Assembly: GCA_945862355.1 (NCBI GenBank)
Contig: CAMAYR010000005.1
Span: 1-43,389, forward strand
Reading direction: 5' to 3'
DNA from: Devosia equisanguinis
GTDB taxonomy: Bacteria > Pseudomonadota > Alphaproteobacteria > Rhizobiales > Hyphomicrobiaceae
DNA: 43,389 bases
The position numbers and the translations under genes are program-made. The notes beneath the pieces were generated by a model, which was given only the letters and a program-made list of their open reading frames with translations, had not been told where the DNA came from and ran no database searches. Of this stretch, positions 24,988-34,356 are shown piece after piece. Position 1 is the first letter of the stretch; every line of letters begins with the position of its first letter.

Positions 24988-25290
24988 TCACCAGCGGCGG
25001 CGGCGGACGATCACGTAACGACGGCGCGGGCGCACGTAGACGAAGCGGCGGCGGCGCGGGCGCACGTAGACGAAGCGGCTGCGCGGGCGGCGGCGGCGGA
25101 CGACGAAATACTGATTGGTCTCGAGGGCCGATTCGACGGTCTCGACAGCTGCCTCGCCTGCGTCTGCGGCAGCAGCGGGAGCAGCCAGATCCTTCGCTTC
25201 GACCGACTGCGTCGCCGACAGCCCGCAGGCGGCCGCGGCACCGACGCCGAGTATCATCTTCAGCAGATTCCGACGTCCAAGGTCTTTCAT
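24988..25290 (-). CDS. Tat-type exported arginine-rich repeat mini-protein
   Basis: A 100-residue product with a twin-arginine signal (LGRRNLLKMILGVGAAAACG) and likely cleavage after SVEA near residue 32. An Ala/Glu-rich stretch follows (about 33-60). The last about 40 residues are dominated by Arg, with FVYVRPRRRR repeated and then RYVIVRRRRW. GGGGAG seven bases before ATG 25290 supports real translation. At DNA level the repeat is a 30-bp tandem unit. No enzymatic motif is seen. The strongly basic exported tail could bind the cell wall, nucleic acid or anionic polymers; this is inference. Confidence 0.68.
   Translation of the reverse strand: MKDLGRRNLLKMILGVGAAAACGLSATQSVEAKDLAAPAAAADAGEAAVETVESALETNQYFVVRRRRPRSRFVYVRPRRRRFVYVRPRRRYVIVRRRRW
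25022..25079. repeat. 30-bp-period tandem repeat inside the arginine-rich gene
   Basis: A 28-base segment at 25022-25049 is repeated exactly at 25052-25079. It encodes the FVYVRPRRRR units on the minus strand. Codon identity shows recent duplication rather than protein-level selection alone. Confidence 0.8.
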
Positions 25291-25406
25291 GGTTCACTCC
25301 CCGTGGGTTCGGCCAGCGATCGGCCTCGGAGTATCTAACATCGGGCTCGTGGCAATTGGAAGAACCTGGATCGAAATTCCGTTGCCTGGTCGACGCGCTG
25401 CCCGAT

Positions 25407-26039
25407 CTATTTCAGATAGGCGGCGATCAGGCGCCTGGCGTCGGCGCTGTCCCATTCGGCAGCTCCGGTCAGGCGGCCGATCTCACGGCCCTGGGGGTCG
25501 ATCAACAGCGTTGTCGGCATCCCGGCGGCCCGCAACGCGGTGCCGACCCGCGCGGTGGGGTCGATGTAGAGGGCGAGGGCGTCTGCGCGGATCGAGGCGA
25601 GGAACTTGCCCGCTACCTCAGCGCCGGCACGATCGACGGCCAGCGCGACCACCTCGAAGCGGGCCGAGCCGAGCTCCTTCTGTAGATTGGCCAGTCCCGG
25701 CATCTCCTTGCGGCAAGGCGCGCACCACGTCGCCCACAGGTTCAGCAGCACCACGCGGCCCTTCCAGTCCACGAGCGTGCGGGGCTTGCCATTGGCGTCC
25801 TGAAAGGCGACTTCGGCCAGTGGCTCCGGCTGCTTCTTGAAGACGAAGGCGGCCATCTCGCCGGTATTGAGACGGCTCGTGTTCAATGCTGAGCTGTTCT
25901 TCGCGGTCGTATCGGCGGGCCGGGCGTTGTCAGGGGGGGCGAGCGTGACGTATACCGCCGCGAACCCGGCCAGCGCCGCCAGCGCCGTCACCAGGATCGC
26001 CCGTGAGGTCGAGCCGGAGCCTGTCGTCTTGTCGCTCAT
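25407..26039 (-). CDS. tlpA: TlpA-family thiol:disulfide interchange protein
   Basis: Membrane-anchored periplasmic thioredoxin-like reductase, typically reducing cysteines of cytochrome c or cytochrome oxidase assembly partners. The 210-residue product has one N-terminal helix (about 13-33), a short linker, and a TlpA/ResA fold with redox pair C106/C109 in [16 protein letters not shown] cis-proline lies in [14 protein letters not shown]. The frame runs open to 26270, but ATG 26039 gives the anchor at the normal place. It is divergent from argH with a 78-base gap, an arrangement common in Hyphomicrobiales. Confidence 0.92.
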   Translation of the reverse strand: MSDKTTGSGSTSRAILVTALAALAGFAAVYVTLAPPDNARPADTTAKNSSALNTSRLNTGEMAAFVFKKQPEPLAEVAFQDANGKPRTLVDWKGRVVLLNLWATWCAPCRKEMPGLANLQKELGSARFEVVALAVDRAGAEVAGKFLASIRADALALYIDPTARVGTALRAAGMPTTLLIDPQGREIGRLTGAAEWDSADARRLIAAYLK

Positions 26040-26117
26040 CGCTTGTTGCTCGATGTTGTGTCGGCCGTGATTGTGGCCCGCCGTGTCGTGCATAGTGCCA
26101 TCGGAGAACGCCACCAC

Positions 26118-27542
26118 ATGTCGAAGGATCCCGGTGCGAAGGCTTCGGCCAACAAGATGTGGGGCGGGCGGTTCAGCGTTTCGCCTGCCGAGATCATGGA
26201 GGAGATAAACGCCTCCATCGGCTTCGACAAGCGCCTCGCCACCCAGGACATACGCGGCTCCAAGGCGCACGCGCAGATGCTGGCGGCTGCCGGGATCATC
26301 ACCAAGGAGGATGCGAAGAGGATCATCGCCGGGCTCGAGCAGATCCTGGGCGAGGTTGATCGCGGCGAGATGGTCTGGTCACGGGCGCTGGAGGACGTTC
26401 ACATGAACGTCGAGAGCCGGCTCAAGGACGCGATAGGCGAGCCTGCGGGGCGGCTGCACACGGCGCGATCGCGCAACGATCAGGTGGCGACCGACTTCCG
26501 CCTCTGGGTGCGCGACCGGATCGATGACCTGGATGCCGCGCTGGCGGAATTGCAGCTGGCGCTTGCCCGCAAAGCAGACAGCCACGCTGCCACGGTAATG
26601 CCGGGTTTCACGCATCTTCAGCCGGCGCAGCCCGTCACGTTCGGGCACCATCTGCTCGCCTACGTCGAGATGATCGGCCGCGACAGGGGCCGGCTCGGAG
26701 ATGCACGCGCCCGCCTCAACGAGTGCCCGCTCGGAGCGGCGGCGCTCGCGGGCACCTCGTTCCCCATCGACCGGCACGCGACGGCCGACGCGCTGGGCTT
26801 CGACCGGCCGACGGCGAATTCGCTCGACAGCGTCTCGGACCGCGATTTCGCACTGGAGACTCTGGCGGCGGCGTCGATTTGCGGGATGCACCTGTCGCGG
26901 TTGGCAGAAGAGATCGTGATCTGGGTGACGCCGCAGTTCGGCTTCATCAAATTATCGGACCGCTTCACAACCGGCTCCTCGATCATGCCGCAGAAGCGCA
27001 ATCCGGACGCGGCCGAGCTGTCGCGGGCCAAGGTCGGCCGCATCGCGGGCGGCTTCCAGAGCCTGCTCATGGTGATGAAGGGGTTGCCGCTCGCCTACTC
27101 CAAGGACATGCAGGAGGACAAGGAGGTCACCTTCGATGCCCTCGACAGCCTGGGCTTGGCAGTCGCGGCAATGGCGGGGATGGTGGAGGACATGGAGCCC
27201 AATGCCGACGCCATGCGGGGCGCGGCCGGGCGGGGCTACTCGACGGCTACGGATCTCGCCGACTGGCTGGTGCGGGAGCTGAAGCTGCCGTTCCGGGACG
27301 CCCATCACGTCACTGGGCGGGTCGTGGCACTCGCGGAAGGGCGGGGCGTGGAGCTCGAGGCGCTGTCGCTGGATGACCTCAAGTCCATCGATCCTCGGTT
27401 TCGGCGCGATGCGCTCGATGTGCTCAGCGTGGACAATTCGGTCAAGAGTCGGACCAGCTATGGTGGAACCGCGCCACAGAATGTACGGAAAATGGCCCGA
27501 GGGTGGTTGCGCAAGCTGGAAAAGGCTGCGGCAAAGGCCTAA
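26118..27542 (+). CDS. argH: Argininosuccinate lyase
   Basis: Cleaves argininosuccinate to arginine and fumarate, the last step of arginine synthesis. The 474-residue product begins [18 protein letters not shown] and has the fumarase-superfamily signature [11 protein letters not shown] at 286-296. Other landmarks are [16 protein letters not shown], the [17 protein letters not shown] region with the catalytic His, and [25 protein letters not shown] 26118 with GGAGAA upstream is preferred over a frame open to 26043. lptM and lysA follow, an order seen across related alphaproteobacteria. Confidence 0.97.
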   Translation: MSKDPGAKASANKMWGGRFSVSPAEIMEEINASIGFDKRLATQDIRGSKAHAQMLAAAGIITKEDAKRIIAGLEQILGEVDRGEMVWSRALEDVHMNVESRLKDAIGEPAGRLHTARSRNDQVATDFRLWVRDRIDDLDAALAELQLALARKADSHAATVMPGFTHLQPAQPVTFGHHLLAYVEMIGRDRGRLGDARARLNECPLGAAALAGTSFPIDRHATADALGFDRPTANSLDSVSDRDFALETLAAASICGMHLSRLAEEIVIWVTPQFGFIKLSDRFTTGSSIMPQKRNPDAAELSRAKVGRIAGGFQSLLMVMKGLPLAYSKDMQEDKEVTFDALDSLGLAVAAMAGMVEDMEPNADAMRGAAGRGYSTATDLADWLVRELKLPFRDAHHVTGRVVALAEGRGVELEALSLDDLKSIDPRFRRDALDVLSVDNSVKSRTSYGGTAPQNVRKMARGWLRKLEKAAAKA

Positions 27543-27684
27543 GAGGGAGTTCGGCATTCCGCTGCTCGCCCGGCGTTCGGCGTGATAGCTGGATCGTTTG
27601 ACTGGAAGTGCGGACTGCAATTGCGGGCTTGAAGATCGTCGTCGCGGCCAATGGGGCCGCTGCGCCACATGGGGGCATGCTGGA

Positions 27685-27912
27685 ATGTCGGCCGGAATGT
27701 CGGTTGTGACGTACAGGACTGCCCTGGTGCTCGCGTCGTGCCTCATTCTGGTAGGGTGTGGCGTGCGCGGAGCATTGCAGAACCCGAAGTCCAGCGCGTC
27801 GGGGTCGCCGGCCTCTTCGACGACGGCGACCGCCGAGTCCGGCCAGAACAAGCCGGAGAACGCTGCTCCCAAACCGCATCAGGGCTTCATCCTCGACGGC
27901 TTGCTGCGCTGA
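27685..27912 (+). CDS. lptM: LptM-like small lipoprotein
   Basis: A 75-residue lipoprotein with a signal peptide and lipobox LILVGCGVRGALQNP (lipidated Cys in LVGC). The CGxxG(A/P)LxxP motif and its place between argH and lysA are the hallmarks of LptM (YifL), which in E. coli assists maturation of the LPS transporter LptD. The remainder is Ser/Ala/Pro-rich and disordered, ending HQGFILDGLLR. The start may be ATG 27685 (GGGGG upstream) or ATG 27697 within a short repeat GGAATGTCGG. Confidence 0.82.
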   Translation: MSAGMSVVTYRTALVLASCLILVGCGVRGALQNPKSSASGSPASSTTATAESGQNKPENAAPKPHQGFILDGLLR

Positions 27913-28053
27913 GCCGCCGGGCTCTGTATCGGCTTTGGGTGGATATGCTTCTGGAGCCACCCGAGCTTTGTTCCGCTTGCGCTGAAGGCGCCGCCTTGTT
28001 GATCCCCTGCGGCCGTGCTTAGAAGCGGTATCCCTCTCGGTCGGGCACGACGG

Positions 28054-28083
28054 TGTCGGTTGCCTGCATGTCGGTTGCCTGCA
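28054..28083. repeat. Perfect 15-bp direct duplication just upstream of lysA
   Basis: TGTCGGTTGCCTGCA occurs twice head to tail, ending 19 bases before the lysA ATG. It lies in the lysA leader and contains no recognisable binding site. Slippage there could change leader length. Confidence 0.8.
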
Positions 28084-28102
28084 ACTGCTCGAGCCCAGCC
28101 CG

Positions 28103-29392
28103 ATGCTTCAATTCAGCTATTCTGCCGGCACACTTCACGCCGAAGCTGTCAGCCTTGCCGCGATCGCGGCCGAGGTCGGCACGCCGTTCTACTGCTATTC
28201 CTCCGCCGCGCTGGAGGGGCAATACAAGGCGCTCGATAAGGCCTTCGCCGGGCTCGATCATCTGATCTGCTACGCGGTGAAAGCGAACTCCAATCAGGCC
28301 GTGCTGGCGACGATGGCGCGGCTCGGCGCGGGGATGGACGTCGTTTCCGTCGGCGAGCTCAAGCGGGCGCTTTCTGCCGGCGTGCCGGCGGGCAAGGTGA
28401 TTTTTGCCGGTGTCGGCAAAACGCGGGACGAGATGGCCTTCGCCGTCGCGCAAGGCATTCTCGGTTTCAACGTCGAGAGCGAGCCTGAGCTGGAGGCGCT
28501 GTCGTCGGTGGCGGCCGAGCTTGGCCGGACGGCGCGGATAGCGTTGCGCGTGAACCCCGATGTCGATGCCAGGACGCACGCCAAGATCTCGACGGGCAAG
28601 GCGGAGAACAAGTTCGGCATTCCCTTTTCCCAGGCGCCGCGGCTCATGGATCGGGCGCGAGCGCTGCCGGGGCTTTCGGCGGTCGGCATCCATATGCACA
28701 TCGGCAGTCAGATCACGGATGCCCGACTGCAGCCGTTCCGCGACGCGTTCGGTTTGATGCGTGATCTCGCCATCGAGTTGAAGGGGGCGGGCCATGCCCT
28801 CGAGCATCTCGATCTCGGCGGCGGGCTCGGTGTTTCCTACAAGCTCGGCAACGAGGCGCCGCCGCAGCCGGCCGACTACGCCACGATCGCGCGGGAGACG
28901 CTGGGCGATCTCGGCTTGAAAATCGTGCTGGAGCCAGGGCGCTTGCTGGTCGGCAATGCAGGCGTGCTGGTCACGGCCGTGATCTTCGTGAAGGAAGGCG
29001 AAGGGCGGCGGTTCACGGTGGTCGATGCGGCGATGAACGATCTCATCCGGCCGACGCTGTACGAGGCGCATCACGAGGTCTGGCCGGTGGCGGATGCTCG
29101 TCGTGCTGACGCACCCGTGGTGCAGGATGTCGTCGGGCCGGTTTGCGAAACCGGCGACTATCTTGCGCTCGATCGGTCGCTGCCGCCGTTCGGTGCGGGC
29201 GATCTCGTCGCGGTGATGACGGCGGGGGCCTACGGCGCGGTGATGGCGTCGACCTACAACACGCGACCGCTGGTGCCGGAGGTGCTCGTGCGGGGGACCG
29301 ACTGGGCAGTGGTGCGCCCTCGCCTGGACGTGGAGAGCATCATCGCTCTCGATCGGCTTCCGGACTGGCTGGCGCCGGGGCAGGCCCGGTGA
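28103..29392 (+). CDS. lysA: Diaminopimelate decarboxylase
   Basis: PLP enzyme that converts meso-diaminopimelate to L-lysine, the last step of the pathway. The 429-residue product has the PLP-binding K60 in ICYAVKANSN, the HIGSQ motif at 199-203, the phosphate-binding DLGGGLGVSY, and the CETGD active-site motif at 348-352 from the partner subunit. The C-terminal GAYGAVMASTYNTRP is also typical. Length is normal. Start ATG 28103 lacks a strong Shine-Dalgarno. It follows argH and lptM on the same strand. Confidence 0.97.
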   Translation: MLQFSYSAGTLHAEAVSLAAIAAEVGTPFYCYSSAALEGQYKALDKAFAGLDHLICYAVKANSNQAVLATMARLGAGMDVVSVGELKRALSAGVPAGKVIFAGVGKTRDEMAFAVAQGILGFNVESEPELEALSSVAAELGRTARIALRVNPDVDARTHAKISTGKAENKFGIPFSQAPRLMDRARALPGLSAVGIHMHIGSQITDARLQPFRDAFGLMRDLAIELKGAGHALEHLDLGGGLGVSYKLGNEAPPQPADYATIARETLGDLGLKIVLEPGRLLVGNAGVLVTAVIFVKEGEGRRFTVVDAAMNDLIRPTLYEAHHEVWPVADARRADAPVVQDVVGPVCETGDYLALDRSLPPFGAGDLVAVMTAGAYGAVMASTYNTRPLVPEVLVRGTDWAVVRPRLDVESIIALDRLPDWLAPGQAR

Positions 29393-29449
29393 GCGGGGCA
29401 CGCCGATTTCCCGTCGAAGGGCCGTCCAGCTTCGGGTTGGCTGAGCAGG

Positions 29450-30730
29450 TCAGCTCGAAGGTGCGTCGAGCTTGCGTGTCAGGTTCTCGAACTCGCGGCG
29501 CAGTTCCTCGTTCTTGAAGATCTGATCGAACGATGGCGCCTCGAGCTTCTGGATCGCCTCGAACGACGCCGCGCTCTCGCGCATCAAGTTGCGCAGCTGG
29601 TAGCTTGCTTCCACTGTCTCGAAGGTGTTGTCGGCGATCCGCAGATCGTGCGCGGAACGCTTGCGGGCATTGGCGAGCTGCTCGCGCTGCTGCATCAGGA
29701 AACGCCGGTAGCCGCGTGCTGCTTCCTCCGAGAGCTTCTGGCTCTCCTGATTGGCTTTCAATGTCCGAAGCTGGTCGGGTCGGTTCTCGCCGCGCAACAA
29801 CTCCTGCGTTCGGGCGCGTGCGGCCGTGATGTCCTTGGTGATCGCCTCGAGCTTGGGCAGGTATTGCTGATCGATCTTCGAGATGGCGGCGTCCTGGGCG
29901 TGCACCAGCATGGCGAATAGCGCTGCATGCATTGCGAAATATTTGCGCGCGGCGACGAGGTTGTCGCCGGACTGCCCCATCAGCTTGCCGAGCTGGGAAT
30001 CCACGGCCTTGGCGGAGTTGAACACCGCGACGAGGCGGACGAGGTCGCCGGAAAGCACGCTGTCGAGCAGCATGTCGACCTGGCCCTGGCTCATAGTGAC
30101 GCCGGATTTCGCCAGAGCCTCGGTGACCTCCTTCTTGGTGCTCTTGATATCGTCGCGGTTGCCGGTGATGCGCTTGGTGGCATCTTCGATGTCGCGCTGA
30201 AGGCTGTCGACGGTATCGGTGATGTAGCCGGGCAGCAATCCGTCTGTCGGCGCGGAGAGCTGGCGCTCGCGCAGCTTGACGATGCGCTCCTCGAGCTCTC
30301 GGATCGACTTGCGGCGCGCCTCGATGCGCTTCTGCATGTCGACGACGGGCACCTCGGTCACGACGCCCATCGCCGCGTCGAGCAGGTCGCGCACCTTCCT
30401 TTCACGGTCCTCGCGCGTCTCGGTGAAGAGCGGTGGGATGAGGAATTCGTCCTTGGAGGGCAGCTTCCTGGATTCGGTGCGATTGCGCGCTGTGTCCTGC
30501 AGGATAGCGTCGATGGCCTGCATCAGGCGACGGGCCTGCTCGTGGCTGAGATCGCCCGCGCGTGGGTCGGCTGCAGGCTGGGACGTGCCGGCCGGCGCCG
30601 ACTTGCCAGCCGGTGCCGTCTGGGCAGCCGCGGGCAGCGTTAGGAGCGCACCACCTGTGGCAGCAATCAGGGCCATCAGGGCCGTGGCCAGCGGCAAGTG
30701 GCCTCTTTTCTTCCACGTCGCGGCGGACAT
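29450..30730 (-). CDS. Exported coiled-coil protein of unknown function
   Basis: A 426-residue protein with an N-terminal membrane/signal segment (about 12-36, ending near LPAAAQTAPAG). A long predominantly helical, charged body follows. Coiled coils are likely at about 130-205 (KRIEARRKSIRELEERIVKLRERQ) and in the C-terminal half (QREQLANARKRSAHDLRIA). AGGAGGGACAC just before ATG 30730 supports the start. No catalytic motif is visible. It is convergent with lysA, where many relatives keep a large DUF4175-type protein instead. A structural or scaffolding periplasmic role is plausible but unproven. Confidence 0.72.
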   Translation of the reverse strand: MSAATWKKRGHLPLATALMALIAATGGALLTLPAAAQTAPAGKSAPAGTSQPAADPRAGDLSHEQARRLMQAIDAILQDTARNRTESRKLPSKDEFLIPPLFTETREDRERKVRDLLDAAMGVVTEVPVVDMQKRIEARRKSIRELEERIVKLRERQLSAPTDGLLPGYITDTVDSLQRDIEDATKRITGNRDDIKSTKKEVTEALAKSGVTMSQGQVDMLLDSVLSGDLVRLVAVFNSAKAVDSQLGKLMGQSGDNLVAARKYFAMHAALFAMLVHAQDAAISKIDQQYLPKLEAITKDITAARARTQELLRGENRPDQLRTLKANQESQKLSEEAARGYRRFLMQQREQLANARKRSAHDLRIADNTFETVEASYQLRNLMRESAASFEAIQKLEAPSFDQIFKNEELRREFENLTRKLDAPSS

Positions 30731-30891
30731 GTGTCCCTCCTGAGGAATTCAACCGGCACCAGACCTTGGAATTCAGGCGAATCCGTGTTGTGAGCCGCCC
30801 AGCAGCCGGAGGCTTGTGGGTATGAGGTGAATTTCCGGTAATCGGGGAGCGCCGGGCAGGCGCGATCATTCATCCTCTAACGATCCGGCTT

Positions 30892-31665
30892 TTAAGCGCT
30901 GGTGTCGCAGCGCGCGGCCTGGCGGATCAACTCGATCAGTGGCTCGCCGACCTGCCTTGCATCGCTTAAAACCACCATATGGGTGATCCGCGGCCCGGTT
31001 CCAGGGATGCGGGAGCGGCCCACCATGCCCTCGAAGGGAGCGTCGGCGAGGGAGAGCCCCAGGCGCAGCTCGCGCGAACCGATCAACAGGACGCCGATCT
31101 CGCCGGGACAGGCAATACTGACGAGGTCGCCGGTCGGGGTGCAGGTCGCTGCGGGCAGCGCTGCCGCGATCTCGCGCAACAGCAGCTCGGCCAGCGGCCG
31201 CAAACCCTTTCCTCTTGCGAGCAGTGTAGTTACCGATCCGCCCGAGGGCGGAGCTGCCGGTGGTGCAGCAAGCGGTGGGGGCGGCCGCGGTGGGGCGTAT
31301 GCCGGCGTCGTGGGTCGCGCCGATGGGATCGGGGGCGGCAGGGGCCGGGGTGGGGCAACAGCGGGGGGCTCGCGCGCAGCGGGCAGTTGGGCGGGCGGCA
31401 GGGGCGCGTTGGTGACAGCGGGGTGCGGCAGGGTATTGCCGGCCGCGTCGAGGTAGATCGGCCGGCCGCCGTTGTTGTGGATGCGCTCCAGCCAGGAGGC
31501 GTGGGCGAACGTCATGCCTTGTGGCCGCAGCCAGTCGATGATCGCGTTCTTGTCTGTGAGGTCGGCGGCTTGGATGGCGGCCATCCATTGAACAAGCGAA
31601 CGTCCCGTGCGCGGCACGAGATCCTCGATGAACTCACGCTCCAACTCGGCGTGTTTGCGCGACAT
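30892..31665 (-). CDS. DUF4287/DUF5655-like two-domain protein with proline-rich linker
   Basis: A 257-residue protein. Residues 1-75 (LVPRTGRSLVQWMAAIQAADL, DWLRPQGMTFAHASWLERIH) resemble a DUF4287-type small helical domain. A Pro/Ala-rich linker spans about 85-150. The C-terminal part (about 155-257, PLAELLLREIAAALPAATC..., RSRIPGTGPRITHMVVLSD) looks like a DUF5655-type domain. I infer these families from pattern memory only. ATG 31665 with GGGAAGG upstream is chosen. It lies between the coiled-coil and ICMT-like genes on the same strand. Function is unknown. Confidence 0.6.
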   Translation of the reverse strand: MSRKHAELEREFIEDLVPRTGRSLVQWMAAIQAADLTDKNAIIDWLRPQGMTFAHASWLERIHNNGGRPIYLDAAGNTLPHPAVTNAPLPPAQLPAAREPPAVAPPRPLPPPIPSARPTTPAYAPPRPPPPLAAPPAAPPSGGSVTTLLARGKGLRPLAELLLREIAAALPAATCTPTGDLVSIACPGEIGVLLIGSRELRLGLSLADAPFEGMVGRSRIPGTGPRITHMVVLSDARQVGEPLIELIRQAARCDTSA

Positions 31666-31719
31666 GACCTTCCCGGATGCAAGTCTACAGGGACGGATGG
31701 GTCCCAGCACCAGGCCAAC

Positions 31720-32253
31720 TCACAGCCACCGGCGTGAGCCTTCCTTGTAGGCGCGGTATGCATCGCCGAACTTCGCTTCCAGATGACGCTCCTCGGGCAG
31801 GATCGCCAGCCAGGTGACGGCGATCACGAACAGCGGTGTGAAGATCGCGATCCAGATGTTCTGCGTGACCTCGGCCAGTCCCAGCAGAAGCATCGTGTCA
31901 GCCAGATATATAGGATTGCGGAACCGGCGGAAGGGGCCGTGGGTGACGAGGGCGGTCGCGGCTCTGTCGGGGCGGACCTGCGCGCCGGCACGCATCATGG
32001 TGGCGATGGCCCATCCAGCAAGCGCGATCCCGCCGATCAGTAAGCCCCAGCCGATCACGCGCGCGGGCCGGTCGTCGAGACCCGGCCAGGGCAGCGGCCA
32101 TAACCGTGCGAGGGACCAAGCCGCAACGAAAGTCGCGGTCAAGAGCACTGGCGGCCAGGGAAAGGGTGAGGGGCGATCCTGCACGCCGGCAGTGGTATCC
32201 GCCGGCGCGGCGGGGTTTGCGTGCTCGTCATCGTGCGCTTGACGGTCGGCCAT
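31720..32253 (-). CDS. ICMT/PEMT-like membrane methyltransferase
   Basis: A 177-residue membrane protein of the isoprenylcysteine carboxyl methyltransferase/phospholipid methyltransferase fold. Four to five hydrophobic helices are seen (about 34-52, 64-85, 111-150). The signature THGPFRRFRNPIYLADT binds S-adenosylmethionine, and the C-terminal LPEERHLEAKFGDAYRAYK is characteristic. In bacteria such proteins methylate varied small or lipid substrates; the true one is unknown. AAGGAGC precedes ATG 32253. An Asp/Ala/Pro-rich 30-residue N-terminus precedes the first helix. Confidence 0.85.
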   Translation of the reverse strand: MADRQAHDDEHANPAAPADTTAGVQDRPSPFPWPPVLLTATFVAAWSLARLWPLPWPGLDDRPARVIGWGLLIGGIALAGWAIATMMRAGAQVRPDRAATALVTHGPFRRFRNPIYLADTMLLLGLAEVTQNIWIAIFTPLFVIAVTWLAILPEERHLEAKFGDAYRAYKEGSRRWL

Positions 32254-32470
32254 CCGACGCGCTCCTTCTGATTCGATGTGCCAGGATACCTGAAGGCTGT
32301 GACACGTCCAGGCGCGTGACTGGACGCGGGACTGGACGCCTGACCGCGGCGCAGGGGGCTGCCGTCATTCGGCCAGATCCGTGTGGTCAGCCTCGCCACT
32401 GCCGCCGCGAGCGGCCGGGGTTGAAGGAGGGATGGCCGCTATCGGGCCGCCGACTTCGGGGGAATGCGAA

Positions 32471-33301
32471 ATGTCTATGCGTATGACTATGAGTGCCCTG
32501 CGGCCCGTTGCGCTGGCTGCGGGAATTTTTCTTGTCTGGAGCGGCGAGGCTGCTGCGTGGTGTGTGCGAGGCGTGGCGAGTTGGGACACGTTGCGCGTGC
32601 GCGCCGAACCCAGTCCGCGCGCGCCTGCGATTGGCGGCATTCCCTCGGGCGCGTGCGGTGTCGCGGTGGTCGGGCCCTGCCGGGGCGCCTGGTGCCGAGT
32701 GCTGTGGCGCGGTCGCGTCGGCTGGTCGAATGCCTCGTATCTCGTGAGAGGTCGAGACGTCGCCGGCCGCCGCGCGCATGCTTTGCCGCCGCCACGTGTC
32801 GTGAGGGCGGCTCCCGTCGCGCCACGCGCGGCGCCGCCCGCAGCACCCGTCGCCGCGCGCGGCGCAGTAGTTGCGCCGTTGCCCAAGGCACCCCGTCCGG
32901 TGGCCGAGCCACCACGACCCACATCCTCGAGCATTGCCACATCGGCGTTGCCGGAAGCTGCGCTGCCAAAAGCCCCGCCGCCCGTGCCGCGTGAGCCTGC
33001 CGCGGAAGTAGCGGCCGGTCCCAGGCCGGTGCTCGTTCCGCTGGCGCCGGCTGCTCCCCCGGCGAATGCGGGGGACGCTGCCAAGCCGCTGAAGGCGGGG
33101 GATCGGGAGACCTGCATCGTCGATGTGGAAAAGGGCGACACATTGAAGGTGCGGGCAGGGCCTGGGCCCAATCAGGTGCTGCGCTTCGGGTTTCCTGCCG
33201 GCGCGTGTGGCGTCAGGATCGCAGGCGAGTGCGTGGCGGGCTGGTGCATGGTCGATTATCGCGGGTACAGCGGCTGGGCCGAGCAGAGGTTCCTGAAGTA
33301 G
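32471..33301 (+). CDS. Exported protein with two bacterial SH3 domains
   Basis: A 276-residue secreted protein. The signal peptide covers about 1-28 (LAAGIFLVWSGEAAAW). The first SH3b domain follows at about 30-95 (WDTLRVRAEPS, GACGVAVVGPCRGAWCRVLW, GRVGWSNASYL). A long Ala/Pro/Arg-rich linker leads to a second SH3b domain at about 210-276 (GDTLKVRAGPGPN, GACGVRIAGECVAGWCMVDY, GYSGWAEQRFL). The domains share a paired-Cys pattern, suggesting internal disulfides and duplication. GGGGGAA precedes ATG 32471. Likely binds peptidoglycan in the envelope; ligand not determined. Confidence 0.82.
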   Translation: MSMRMTMSALRPVALAAGIFLVWSGEAAAWCVRGVASWDTLRVRAEPSPRAPAIGGIPSGACGVAVVGPCRGAWCRVLWRGRVGWSNASYLVRGRDVAGRRAHALPPPRVVRAAPVAPRAAPPAAPVAARGAVVAPLPKAPRPVAEPPRPTSSSIATSALPEAALPKAPPPVPREPAAEVAAGPRPVLVPLAPAAPPANAGDAAKPLKAGDRETCIVDVEKGDTLKVRAGPGPNQVLRFGFPAGACGVRIAGECVAGWCMVDYRGYSGWAEQRFLK

Positions 33302-33413
33302 CGCGAACCGTCCGACCCTTGCCGCATCGCGATTGCCATCGCAATGCGGTTCAGGCTCAATGGCTGGATAGCGCAGGACGGTACACGGCCGATCGCGAGG
33401 GGAGTAACACTCG

Positions 33414-34121
33414 ATGGCACGTACAGACACCGTGACGGTCGGCGGCAGTCCGATGGCGACTTACATAGCGTCTCCCGCAGGCGACGGGCCCCATCCCGCG
33501 ATCGTCGTGATGTGTCATATCGGCGGTGTGGATGCCTTCACGAAGGATCGCTGCGACAGGCTCGCGGCTGAGGGCTTCGTCGCCTTTGCGCCGGACATCT
33601 TCCACTATCACGATTGGACCGAGGATCGAAACGAGCGGCGCGCCACGCTGCGCGATCCGCGGATGGTCGCCGACATCGAGGCCGCACTCGCACACGTCGA
33701 GGCCGTCGAGAAGGTCGACGGCAACCGCCTCGGGATCCTCGGGCACTGTCTCGGTGGGAGAACCGCGTTGCTCGGCGCGGGCGCTATCCCGAGGTTCCGG
33801 GCGTTGGCTAAATATTACGGTGGCCGCACGACGGCGTCGTGGGGCGAGGGGCTGGCCTCGCCGTTCGGGCTCATCGCCAACATCAAGGGGCCGGTGATCG
33901 GCTTCTTCGGCAACCTCGATGAAGGGCCCTCGCCTGCGGACGTCGATATGCTCGAGGCGGAGTTGCGCCGCTGCGGCGTGCCCGTGGAGTTCCACCGCTA
34001 CGACGTTGCCGGCCATGCCTTCCAAGACCACACCGAGCCGGCGCGCTACCATCAGGGCGCAGCCGAGGACGCCTGGGCTAAGACGCTCGCGTTCTTCAGG
34101 CGGACGCTGGGGGCTGACTGA
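33414..34121 (+). CDS. Dienelactone hydrolase family protein
   Basis: A 235-residue alpha/beta hydrolase with the dienelactone hydrolase triad C112 (LGHCLGGRTA), D169 (FFGNLDEGPSP) and H201 (AGHAFQDHT). Length matches carboxymethylenebutenolidase (about 235), which opens dienelactone in chloroaromatic or hydroxyquinol degradation. Most family members have other or unknown ester/lactone substrates. No ring-cleavage pathway is adjacent, apart from the dioxygenase-like gene 235 bases downstream. Start ATG 33414. Confidence 0.9.
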   Translation: MARTDTVTVGGSPMATYIASPAGDGPHPAIVVMCHIGGVDAFTKDRCDRLAAEGFVAFAPDIFHYHDWTEDRNERRATLRDPRMVADIEAALAHVEAVEKVDGNRLGILGHCLGGRTALLGAGAIPRFRALAKYYGGRTTASWGEGLASPFGLIANIKGPVIGFFGNLDEGPSPADVDMLEAELRRCGVPVEFHRYDVAGHAFQDHTEPARYHQGAAEDAWAKTLAFFRRTLGAD

Positions 34122-34356
34122 GATCGCAGCAGCGGCTTGTGATTGGCGCGTTGGAGAGCTTGGCGTGCCGGGAGATCAGAACCTGAACGACGGCTGCTCT
34201 CCTGGCGGCAACGCAACATCACGAAACCGTGGGTGCAGTTGATCGGGTGCGTTTCCCTTCTTAGATGGGTACTGGTCTCGAACGGGCTATATTGCAGTGT
34301 CTATCTGACGACACGGTGGTGGCCAATCGACAGCACGCTTGCCAGGAGGACCCTAC

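Noticed and set aside
28019-29401. 460-codon minus-strand frame opposite lysA
   Set aside because: Antisense shadow of a clearly conserved enzyme.
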